Assembly: GCA_016198185.1 (NCBI GenBank)
Contig: JACQJD010000077.1
Location: 1-41,981 of the forward strand
Source: Deltaproteobacteria bacterium
GTDB lineage: Bacteria > Bdellovibrionota > JACOXK01 > 2-02-FULL-40-11
Direction of reading: 5' to 3'
Length of the DNA: 41,981 nucleotides
The notes under the pieces were generated by a model. The model was given only the letters and a program-made list of their open reading frames with translations, was not told the DNA's origin and did no database searches. The position numbers and the translations under genes are program-made. How positions within the stretch are numbered: the first letter of the stretch is position 1; every line of letters begins with the position of its first letter. Of the stretch, positions 34,940-41,981 are shown piece after piece.

Positions 34940-37096
34940 ATGTCGAGATATGCGATGCTTTTGGCAGTCGTGGTATGGGGAAGTGTTGTGGTTCATGAAG
35001 TTTTTGCGACCGAGTCCAGCTCGTTTATTTATTTAAAAACGGGGACGCTGGACACATCGCAGGCACAAGTCTCAGTGGACCTTCAAGCCCTGAGCCGGTC
35101 GACCAAATATAAGTATTATCTCGTTCAATTTAAAGGGGCTTTTCAAAAGGACTACGCAACACAGCTTAAAAAATTAGGGGTTGAGTTTGTTCATTACATT
35201 CCAGATCATGCTTTTATTGTGAAAGCACAAGAAAAAGTACGGGCACATTTGGGGACGGTTTCCTTTATTCGTTGGATTGGAAACTATGAACCTTTCTATA
35301 AAATGGACGCCACCTTGCAAGCACGAGAAGCCAAAAATCCAGAATCACGGGTGATGGTCAACGTGCGTTTGTTTCCGGGTGAAAATAAAGCGGCGCTCAA
35401 AAAAGTGGTCGAAGCCCATGAAGGAAAAGTTTTACAAGATGGAAAACGTGTGATTCAGATTGAGATTTTAAGAAAATATTTAGGGGATCTGGCAGAGCTG
35501 ACTTCTGTAGAATGGATGGAGCCTGCGAAAGCGCTGGAACTTTTTCACTTTACCATCGACAACGGTCGCTTAAAACCGGGTGAAGGAAAGGTGGAAGCAG
35601 GTGAAAACCCTATTGAGGCCGTGGATACAGAAACTGGGGTCAAGCTGTTAGAGGTTGCAACTGCTTATGAACACAATCTCAAAGGCTCTGGGCAATTGGT
35701 GGCTGTTGCCGATACGGGCTTAGATCTTGGAGACTCTAGAAATTTGAGTGATGATTTTCGAGATGCGGTCTATGCAGGCTACGCATTGGGATTTTTGTCT
35801 TCTTCTTGGGAAGACGCCATGGGGCATGGAACCCATGTTTCAGGATCCATCTTAGGTCGTGGCCGCTATTCCAATGGAAGATTTGTAGGGGTTGCGCCAG
35901 AAGCCCAGCTTATTATGCAAGGGGTGATGGGATTTTTGGGGCTCATGATGATCCCCCCGGATTTAAATGAACTTTTCGAGCCAGTTTATAAAGATGGAGC
36001 GCGGATTCATTCGAACAGTTGGGGAAGTCAATCGGTAGAATATGATCAAGCTTCGCAAACTGCCGATGAGTTTATATGGAACCATCCGGATATGTTGGTG
36101 GTTTTTGCAGCGGGTAATTCCGGCGTGGATGCCAACAAAGATGGCGTCATTGACGACCACTCTTTAGGAACACCTGCAAATGCAAAAAATGTGTTAACGG
36201 TCGGGGCTTCTGAAAATGTGGTTCTGGAAGGTGGCATTCAAAAGAAATGGGGAGAGGTCATCAAAGAAGGAGATAACCCCTGGGCGGCTGAACCCATTGC
36301 GAGTGATCTGGTATCGAATCACCAAAATGGGATTGCGGCATTTAGTTCGAGAGGCCCTACGAGCGACGGTCGTCTCAAACCAGAAATCGTTGCTCCAGGC
36401 ACCAATATTTTGTCCGCACGTTCCCATCACAAAGAAGCGCAAGATCTTTGGGGGAAATATAATGAACATTATGTGTGGTGTGGGGGAACCAGTATGTCTA
36501 CCCCATTGGTTTCAGGTGCCAGTGTGCTCGTGAGGCAATATTATCAAACGGTCATGAAAGAAGGACGTGTGTCGGCAGCATTGGTCAAGGCGACCTTGTT
36601 GAATGGTGCGATTGATCTTTATCCGGGTCAATTTGGAAATATTGGATTTAAAGAAATTCCAGCCAAACGCCCCAATATTCATGAAGGTTGGGGGCGTCTC
36701 AGTGTGGATAAAACCTTGTTCTCCAAAGATCGATCGTTGAAATATGATGACGTTTGGAAAGGCTTGGCCACGGGTGAATCAGAATCCTATCCGATTCGTG
36801 TGTTGAATGCGAAAGAGACATTGAAAGTAACCTTGACTTATACAGATCATCCTGCAGCCGCCGCAGCCCAAAAGGTTCTGGTGAACGATCTGGATCTAAC
36901 GATTCAAACGCCGTCTGGAAAGACCCTCTATCCCAATGGTGGCTCTGAAGCAGATCACATCAATAATGTGGAAGGGATTGACGTGGAACACCCTGAAAAG
37001 GGCGTTTATACGGTGAAAGTTTCTGCATACGATGTGCCCAGCGGAAAAGAGGGTGCACAACCGTATGCCCTGGTCATCTCTGGGGGGATTGAGTAA
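34940..37096 (+). CDS. Secreted subtilisin-like serine protease (S8, KP-43-like), second of a tandem pair
   Basis: 718 residues, the same length as its neighbour 52 bases upstream, with the same domain order. GAAGGAG precedes the ATG. Signal peptide at about 1-24, then a prodomain-like region. The triad is D258 (VAVADTGLDLG), H296 (GHGTHVSGS) and S518 (GGTSMSTP), with AAGNSG and a calcium-loop-like DANKDGVID. SSRGPTSDGRLKPEIVAPGT and the C-terminal LVNDLDLTIQTPSG mirror the first protein. The prodomains are less alike than the catalytic domains, which fits an old duplication with later divergence. Likely co-transcribed with the first gene. The hairpin at 37157-37212 follows its end. Confidence 0.94.
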   Translation: MSRYAMLLAVVVWGSVVVHEVFATESSSFIYLKTGTLDTSQAQVSVDLQALSRSTKYKYYLVQFKGAFQKDYATQLKKLGVEFVHYIPDHAFIVKAQEKVRAHLGTVSFIRWIGNYEPFYKMDATLQAREAKNPESRVMVNVRLFPGENKAALKKVVEAHEGKVLQDGKRVIQIEILRKYLGDLAELTSVEWMEPAKALELFHFTIDNGRLKPGEGKVEAGENPIEAVDTETGVKLLEVATAYEHNLKGSGQLVAVADTGLDLGDSRNLSDDFRDAVYAGYALGFLSSSWEDAMGHGTHVSGSILGRGRYSNGRFVGVAPEAQLIMQGVMGFLGLMMIPPDLNELFEPVYKDGARIHSNSWGSQSVEYDQASQTADEFIWNHPDMLVVFAAGNSGVDANKDGVIDDHSLGTPANAKNVLTVGASENVVLEGGIQKKWGEVIKEGDNPWAAEPIASDLVSNHQNGIAAFSSRGPTSDGRLKPEIVAPGTNILSARSHHKEAQDLWGKYNEHYVWCGGTSMSTPLVSGASVLVRQYYQTVMKEGRVSAALVKATLLNGAIDLYPGQFGNIGFKEIPAKRPNIHEGWGRLSVDKTLFSKDRSLKYDDVWKGLATGESESYPIRVLNAKETLKVTLTYTDHPAAAAAQKVLVNDLDLTIQTPSGKTLYPNGGSEADHINNVEGIDVEHPEKGVYTVKVSAYDVPSGKEGAQPYALVISGGIE

Positions 37097-37156
37097 ACAA
37101 GGTCTGTTGAAAAAGGTAATTTAATAGATTAGGCTTAAATGAAATCGTAGGTAGGC

Positions 37157-37212
37157 CGTTGGGAAGATCTTTGAGACGGCATTGAGTTCGAGTCTCAGAG
37201 ATCTTCCCAACG
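37157..37212. repeat. Long hairpin with conserved loop, copy 3
   Basis: Arms 37157-37177 and 37192-37212 pair over 21 bp with one T-G wobble (37171 with 37198). The 14-base loop GGCATTGAGTTCGA reads TCGAACTCAATGCC on the minus strand, matching the loop of copy 1 at 10 of 14 positions or better, while the stems are unrelated. It lies 20 bases before the rluD start and after the protease stop. Confidence 0.85.
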
Positions 37213-37232
37213 TCCATTGCTCGAAAACATTT

Positions 37233-38189
37233 ATGCATACAAAATTCTATAAAATTACCCCAGCACATGTTGGAGAACGACTGGATTCCTATTTGGCTTC
37301 ACTTCCCGAGATGCCGACACGTTCGCAGATTCAAAAAATGATTCAGGAAATCCACATTCGTGTGAATGGCTTTGAAACCAAACCCAATTATCACATCAAA
37401 GAACAAGATACGATCTGTGTGGATGAGCTTTCGGTGCGTCCCAGTGAGATGAAGCCACAAGCCTTACCGCTTTTTATCTTATACGAAGATCAAGATATCG
37501 TTGTGATTGATAAAGCGGCGGGAATGGTTGTGCATCCCGGTGCAGGCAATCGTGAGGGAACGGTTGTGAATGCGCTGCTACATCACTGTAAGAACCTCTC
37601 GGGGGTGGGGGGCGTTCATCGTCCCGGAGTGGTCCATCGGTTGGATAAGGAAACATCAGGCGTAATGGTGTTTGCTAAAAATGACGAAGCGCATCTCAGT
37701 TTGAGTGCGCAATTTAAAGAGCGAACGATTCAACGTCGATACCTGACACTGGTTTTTGGTCGAATGGGAAAAACACAAGGCATGTTTGATCAGGCGATTG
37801 GAAGACATCCCTCCCAACGGAAAAAAATGTCGTCTAAATCCAAACATGGAAAAACAGCGTTGACGCATTGGGAAGTGAAAAAAGAATATGATCAATTGAG
37901 TCTCATGAGCATTAAGTTAATGACGGGGCGAACGCACCAAGTTCGGGTGCATTTTTCTGAAGCTGGGCATCCGGTGGTGGGAGATGATGTTTATGGTGGT
38001 GTGAAACGAACACATCAGATTGTAAGTTTAGACGTCAAAAACGCAATTGAAAAGGTAGCTCACCTATTATTACATGCAGAATTTTTGTCGTTCAAACATC
38101 CCAGGACACATGAAACATTAACGTTTCAGACGCCACTTCCCTCTTATTTTAAAGAAGTTTTGGATTTGCTAGATGACGAAGATCGTTGA
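37233..38189 (+). CDS. rluD: 23S rRNA pseudouridine synthase, RluD family
   Basis: Forms pseudouridine in large-subunit rRNA. The 318-residue chain has an N-terminal S4 RNA-binding domain (about 8-75: ERLDSYLASLPEMPTRSQIQ, IRVNGFETKPNY) and the catalytic domain with VIDKAAGMVVHPGAG, VHRLDKETSGVMVFAKN (catalytic Asp in HRLDKETSG), and LMTGRTHQVRVHF. The open frame extends to 37182, but that part lies in the hairpin and is not family-like; ATG at 37233 is the natural start. No Shine-Dalgarno is visible. The 3' end overlaps pgeF by 17 bases. RluD, RluA and RluC cannot be told apart with certainty; RluD is favoured by length and the pgeF neighbour. Confidence 0.95.
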   Translation: MHTKFYKITPAHVGERLDSYLASLPEMPTRSQIQKMIQEIHIRVNGFETKPNYHIKEQDTICVDELSVRPSEMKPQALPLFILYEDQDIVVIDKAAGMVVHPGAGNREGTVVNALLHHCKNLSGVGGVHRPGVVHRLDKETSGVMVFAKNDEAHLSLSAQFKERTIQRRYLTLVFGRMGKTQGMFDQAIGRHPSQRKKMSSKSKHGKTALTHWEVKKEYDQLSLMSIKLMTGRTHQVRVHFSEAGHPVVGDDVYGGVKRTHQIVSLDVKNAIEKVAHLLLHAEFLSFKHPRTHETLTFQTPLPSYFKEVLDLLDDEDR

Positions 38190-38898
38190 ATCACCCCTTT
38201 TTCATTTAAAGTCACTTCGGCATGGATTCTTAACGCGTCAGTTTGGGTCGAACCCATCTTGCGGAATTTATCCTCTTTCGATCGGGCGCGTAAAACAAGT
38301 GCATAGCGATGTCATTGTTCCTATTGAAGATCCTGAGCGCCTAAGCCAATACGCAACAACAGAAGCGGATGGTATGGTGACGAGACTTTCTGGGATTGCG
38401 CTTACGATTGTGACGGCAGATTGCTTGCCCATTTTATTTTATGATCCCAGTCAAGAGGTGGTTGCGGCTCTCCATGCTGGCTGGCGTGGTACCCAAAAGG
38501 AAATTTCTAAAAAAATGGTAGGACTTCTTTGCGGTCCATTTCAATGCGATCCTCAACAGATTCGTGTGGCCATCGGGCCTCGCATTGGTGCGTGTTGTTA
38601 TGAAGTGGATCAGAGCGTGCAGGATGCTTTTTCTGAAAAAAGATTTTTTATCGAAAATGCTGCGCGAAAAGGGCATTGGTACTTGGATTTGGGAAAGACG
38701 AATCAACTTCAGTTGGAGACATGCGGCGTGTTAGCAAAAAATATTTGGCTCTCTGATCTCTGTACGGCTTGTCATGTGGATCAATTTTATTCTTGGCGTA
38801 AAGAAGGTCCCACTGCCGATCGACAATGGAGCTTCATCGCTAAAACATCGCAGAAGGCAAGTTCCCAACAGAAGACGAGTTTCCAGTCAGAGACCTAA
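38173..38898 (+). CDS. pgeF: Multicopper-polyphenol-oxidase-like / purine nucleoside phosphorylase family protein (YfiH, PgeF)
   Basis: A 241-residue member of the YfiH/LACC1 family, which acts on purine nucleosides and in E. coli removes wrongly built peptidoglycan precursors. Key motifs are visible: VKQVHSD, TIVTADCLPILF, ALHAGWRG, AIGPRIGACCYEV and CTAC, followed by FYSWRKEG (His and Cys zinc ligands). Compared with the usual N-terminus (HGFFTRxGG, then SLN..D...NR), the segment between HGFLTRQFG and KQVHSD is about 25 residues shorter, so a surface loop is lost although the active site is intact. It overlaps rluD by 17 bases, a common pairing. Confidence 0.92.
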   Translation: MTKIVESPLFHLKSLRHGFLTRQFGSNPSCGIYPLSIGRVKQVHSDVIVPIEDPERLSQYATTEADGMVTRLSGIALTIVTADCLPILFYDPSQEVVAALHAGWRGTQKEISKKMVGLLCGPFQCDPQQIRVAIGPRIGACCYEVDQSVQDAFSEKRFFIENAARKGHWYLDLGKTNQLQLETCGVLAKNIWLSDLCTACHVDQFYSWRKEGPTADRQWSFIAKTSQKASSQQKTSFQSET

Positions 38899-38945
38899 AA
38901 AGTTCCTTTATTGTTTTTAGACGGATTTAATGCTAGTGTCTCCCG

Positions 38946-40718
38946 ATGTCTATTCGAAATGTTGCCATTATTGCCCATGTAGACCACGGAAAAACCACTC
39001 TGGTCGATGCCTTGCTGCGTCAATCCAAGACCAAACTCCATAAAGAAATCGCGGATACCTCTTGTATTATGGATAGCAATGAATTGGAGCGGGAAAGAGG
39101 GATTACCATTTTTTCTAAAAATGCATCCATCGAGTGGGAAGGCACAAAAATCAATATTATCGATACCCCCGGCCATGCTGACTTTGGGGGAGAAGTGGAG
39201 CGGGTTTTATCGATGGCCGACGGCTGTCTTTTGTTGGTCGATGCCCAAGAAGGCCCGATGCCCCAAACGCGTTTTGTTTTAAAACAAGCTTTGGCCGAAA
39301 AGCTTAAAATTGTGGTGGTGATCAATAAGATCGACAAAACCAATGCCCGGCCTTCGCATGTTTTAAATAAAATTTTTGATTTGTTTATTGAATTGGGGGT
39401 GGAAGATGATTTGGCGTATTTTCCCGTTGTCTATGCAAGCTCTAAACTCGCGAAAGCTGGACTGACGCCAGATTTGAACGCAATGACCGATATTCAACCT
39501 CTTTTTGAGGCTATTTTAACGCACATTCCTGCGCCGTCTGGCGATTCGAAAAATCCATTGCAAATGCGCATTACCATGATTGGAGGAGATTCCTTTAAAG
39601 GCCGAATTGCAACGGGAAGAATTTATGAAGGTGAATTACGAGTTGGCCAAGACGTGATGCATATGCCGCGATCTGGGCAAATGAAAAAATATCGTCTGGT
39701 TTCGCTCATGACATTTAAAGGATTAGAACGTGTGGATGCCAAAGAAGCCAGTGTGGGCGATATTGTGGCCATTGCTGGTATTCCAGATATTACGATTGGA
39801 GAGACCATTGCAGATGTGGATCATCCCCGAGCTCTCCCTTTATTGGGAATTGAAGAGCCAACCATTCGAATGACGTTTTCTGTGAACAGTTCTGCCTTTG
39901 CGGGGGAAGAAGGGGAATTTAAAACTTCTCGTCAGGTCCGAGAACGTCTCTATCGTGAATTGGAAAAAGATATGGCGTTAATGGTTCAAGATGTCGAAGC
40001 CAAAGATTGGTTGGTTTCTGGAAGAGGCGAATTGCATTTATCTATTTTAATCGAAAGAATGCGACGAGAAGGATATGAATTTGAAGTTTCAAGGCCGCAG
40101 GTGATTACCAAAGAAATAGAAGGAAAGACCCATGAACCCTTTGAAAAAGTTTTTATTGAAGTTCCAGAGGCTTATTCCGGGATTGTGATGCAAAAGATGG
40201 GTGTGCGTCGTGCGCAAATGATCGATATGAAAATTGAAAATGGGATTGCTCTTTATGAATTTATCGTTTCGACCCGAGAGCTTTTTGGATACCGCAGTGA
40301 ATTTCTAACCGATACCCGAGGCATGGGACTCATCAATTCACATTTTTTTGAATATCAACCTTCTGTGGGCAGTGCGAGAGAACGCGATCAAGGATCTTTG
40401 GTGGCCCATGAAACGGGTGTGACCAATATGTATGGTCTTTTAAATACGCAAGAGCGAGGAAGATTATTCGTGGGGCCAGGCGTGCCAGTGTATAAAGGAC
40501 AAGTGGTCGGACAACATGCCAAAAGTGGCGATCTCCGGGTCAATGTGTGTAAAGCCAAACATCTTTCCAATATGCGTTCCAAAGGGGATGGGACCAATGA
40601 ACATTTTGAGCCACCCCGTGTGATGGATCTTGAAGATTGCTTAGAATATATTGATGATTCCGAACTGGTCGAAGTTACTCCCAAAAATATCCGCATGCGT
40701 AAGCGGGTGTTTGTCTAA
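38946..40718 (+). CDS. typA: GTP-binding protein TypA/BipA
   Basis: A ribosome-binding translational GTPase of the EF-G family, acting in 50S assembly and stress or low-temperature growth. The 590 residues are slightly under the usual 600-615. G1 AHVDHGKTT, G2 ERERGITI, G3 DTPGHADFGGEV, G4 NKIDK and G5-like YASS precede domain II, and the C-terminal region has LVSGRGELHLSILIERMRRE, TRGMGLINSHFFEY and the BipA-specific HLSNMRSKGDG. No strong ribosome-binding site is seen before the ATG. It follows pgeF after 47 bases. Confidence 0.97.
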   Translation: MSIRNVAIIAHVDHGKTTLVDALLRQSKTKLHKEIADTSCIMDSNELERERGITIFSKNASIEWEGTKINIIDTPGHADFGGEVERVLSMADGCLLLVDAQEGPMPQTRFVLKQALAEKLKIVVVINKIDKTNARPSHVLNKIFDLFIELGVEDDLAYFPVVYASSKLAKAGLTPDLNAMTDIQPLFEAILTHIPAPSGDSKNPLQMRITMIGGDSFKGRIATGRIYEGELRVGQDVMHMPRSGQMKKYRLVSLMTFKGLERVDAKEASVGDIVAIAGIPDITIGETIADVDHPRALPLLGIEEPTIRMTFSVNSSAFAGEEGEFKTSRQVRERLYRELEKDMALMVQDVEAKDWLVSGRGELHLSILIERMRREGYEFEVSRPQVITKEIEGKTHEPFEKVFIEVPEAYSGIVMQKMGVRRAQMIDMKIENGIALYEFIVSTRELFGYRSEFLTDTRGMGLINSHFFEYQPSVGSARERDQGSLVAHETGVTNMYGLLNTQERGRLFVGPGVPVYKGQVVGQHAKSGDLRVNVCKAKHLSNMRSKGDGTNEHFEPPRVMDLEDCLEYIDDSELVEVTPKNIRMRKRVFV

Positions 40719-40788
40719 CTTACATACCTCAATTTCCAACTTCAGATTTTACAGCAGATGACCGATGACGTAAGATGGGAAGGTGTTT

Positions 40789-41981
40789 ATGAAATCTCTC
40801 TATCAACCCATAGCTGATTTCTTTGAGAAAGACATTTGGCAAGTGCATCGGCAGGATCCCTTTTGGAAAGATTTTGTGCTCAATATTTGTCGTTTGGTTT
40901 ATCTCGTTTTGTATGGGGTGACCAAAAAAAGATTGGCGGTACGAGCGACGGCATTGGCCTATACCACCTTGCTCTCCATTGTTCCTTTGATTGCTGTTTC
41001 CATGGCGCTCTTTAAAGTGTTTGGTGGATTTTCCATCGTTCAAGAAAAATTGGAGCCCTTCATTTTTCAAAACCTAGCGATTGGAACTGGAGAAGTGGTT
41101 AAAAATTATATTTTGGGTTTCATGAAGAATTTGCATACCGGGGCGCTTGGGATTACCGGTTTTGTTTTTTTGATTTTAACAGTCATTGGTCTTTTATCAA
41201 CGATTGAAGCGGCATTCGATGACATTTGGGGCGTTCGAAAAACGCGAAATTGGCTGCGTCGGTTTAATGCCTATTGGACCATGATCACCGTGGGGCCCAT
41301 TTTGCTTGTGGCTTCGTTGGGGTTTGGTGCCTACGTTCATTCCATTCCATTTGCGTCTTTTTTTATTTATCTCCTTCCTTATATTTTAACGTGGATTGCT
41401 TTTTTTCTTTTGTATATCTACATGCCCAATACCAAAGTTCATTTTAGATCTGCAATCCTGGGGGCGCTCATTGCAGGGTCTCTATGGGAGTTGGCCAAGT
41501 ATGGGTATACTTGGTATGCAAAAGCCTCTGTTTCTTACAACGCGATCTATGGTTCTTTGGGAGCGCTGCCGCTTTTTTTGATCTGGCTTTATTTGGGATG
41601 GGTCATTGTGCTCATTGGGGCTGAAATTTCTTTTGCCATGCAAAATATTGAAACCTATCGGCAAGAGAAATGGATTGCAAATTTAAGTTATGAGTTTAAA
41701 GAATTTTTGGCACTGATTTTAATGACCTATATTTGCGAACAATATGAACATCAAAAAGGGCCCGTGTCAGCGCAAGAAATTACCCACACCTTTACCTTAC
41801 CGGTGCGTGCGGTGAACGATGTTTTATACCAATTGGCAGAAGCGCATCTTATCATTGAAAGCGGAGAAGAGGATCGCACATATATTCCTTGTCAACCCCT
41901 TGAAAAAATTTCAGTGCAAGATGTCATGAATGCATTGCGGTTACGAGGGGATCGACTTGAGGTCTTACCTAAAAATAAATA
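40789..41981 (+). CDS. YihY/UPF0761 family inner-membrane protein (runs to the right edge)
   Basis: The frame starts at the ATG at 40789 behind GAAGG (seven bases) and continues to the last base: 397 codons plus two bases (TA), which may begin the stop. About six hydrophobic helices lie within residues 30-285. Family features include RATALAYTTLLSIVPLIAV near the N-terminus, FDDIWGVRKTRNW, PNTKVHFRSAILGALIAGS, and YGSLGALPLFLIWLYLGW, followed by VLIGAEISFA. The family was once called RNase BN; it is now seen as a membrane protein of unclear function. The C-terminal about 110 residues are soluble (SAQEITHTFTLPVRAVNDVL) and look like a winged helix, a long form of the family. Confidence 0.92.
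   Translation, partial: MKSLYQPIADFFEKDIWQVHRQDPFWKDFVLNICRLVYLVLYGVTKKRLAVRATALAYTTLLSIVPLIAVSMALFKVFGGFSIVQEKLEPFIFQNLAIGTGEVVKNYILGFMKNLHTGALGITGFVFLILTVIGLLSTIEAAFDDIWGVRKTRNWLRRFNAYWTMITVGPILLVASLGFGAYVHSIPFASFFIYLLPYILTWIAFFLLYIYMPNTKVHFRSAILGALIAGSLWELAKYGYTWYAKASVSYNAIYGSLGALPLFLIWLYLGWVIVLIGAEISFAMQNIETYRQEKWIANLSYEFKEFLALILMTYICEQYEHQKGPVSAQEITHTFTLPVRAVNDVLYQLAEAHLIIESGEEDRTYIPCQPLEKISVQDVMNALRLRGDRLEVLPKNK

Noticed and set aside
37178-37200. GAGTTCGAGTCTC in the hairpin loop looks like a tRNA T-arm
   Set aside because: No acceptor, D or anticodon arms are present, and the other two copies do not keep the T-loop sequence.
37182-37232. Upstream start of rluD at 37182
   Set aside because: The extra 17 codons lie in the hairpin and do not resemble the family.

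Overview
This window looks like chromosomal DNA of a Gram-negative bacterium of deltaproteobacterial type, perhaps one of the uncultured lineages split from that group. The main clue is the gene order pyrG-kdsA-kdsD-lptC/A-lptB-rpoN-hpf-rapZ. It encodes KDO and LPS export genes, a sigma-54 factor and its activator, and several lipoproteins and secreted proteins. Base composition is moderate to slightly AT-rich and coding density is high. I see no rRNA or tRNA genes, CRISPR array, phage or intact insertion sequence. The species cannot be named from the sequence.

Layout. 1-449: start of a membrane CTP-dependent polyprenol/phytol-kinase-like protein, cut by the left edge. 450-853: non-coding, with a long hairpin. 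854-2293: pyruvate kinase, convergent with a minus-strand unit of histidine kinase, NtrC-type regulator and glutamate dehydrogenase (6979 down to 2290). 6980-7409: non-coding, almost filled by a 353-bp nested palindrome able to form a three-way junction. 7410-9172: methylthioadenosine phosphorylase and a PfkB kinase. 9367-12592: a putative lipoprotein and a large secreted protein, both unrecognised. 12630-14836: a zinc-type dehydrogenase and a lysine-6-dehydrogenase-like protein. 14965-20036: a lipoprotein, an AAA+/DUF4143 ATPase lying between two 23-bp direct repeats, and a secreted protein with a zincin motif. 20201-28213: CTP synthase, KDO synthesis, LPS transport, RpoN, HPF and RapZ. 28345-30156: a secreted protein and a repeat-built coiled-coil protein. 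30229-32655: metK-ahcY. 32731-37096: two tandem subtilases of equal length. 37233-41981: rluD, pgeF, typA and a YihY-family membrane protein that runs to the right edge.

How the parts connect. MetK, AhcY and MtnP cover SAM synthesis and recovery of its by-products. PyrG supplies CTP for CMP-KDO; KdsA and KdsD make KDO precursors; the LptC-LptA fusion and LptB belong to LPS export. The rpoN cluster has a sigma-54 promoter identical over 18 bases to the one before the coiled-coil gene, so RpoN may drive its own operon and that gene. An NtrC-family activator lies elsewhere in the window.

The most unusual signal is non-coding: three intergenic hairpins (483-548, 7045-7176, 37157-37212) share a loop of the type TCGAA--CAATGCC, while their long, nearly perfect stems differ in sequence from copy to copy. 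The middle copy is nested in the three-way junction. I recognise no known element that matches it.
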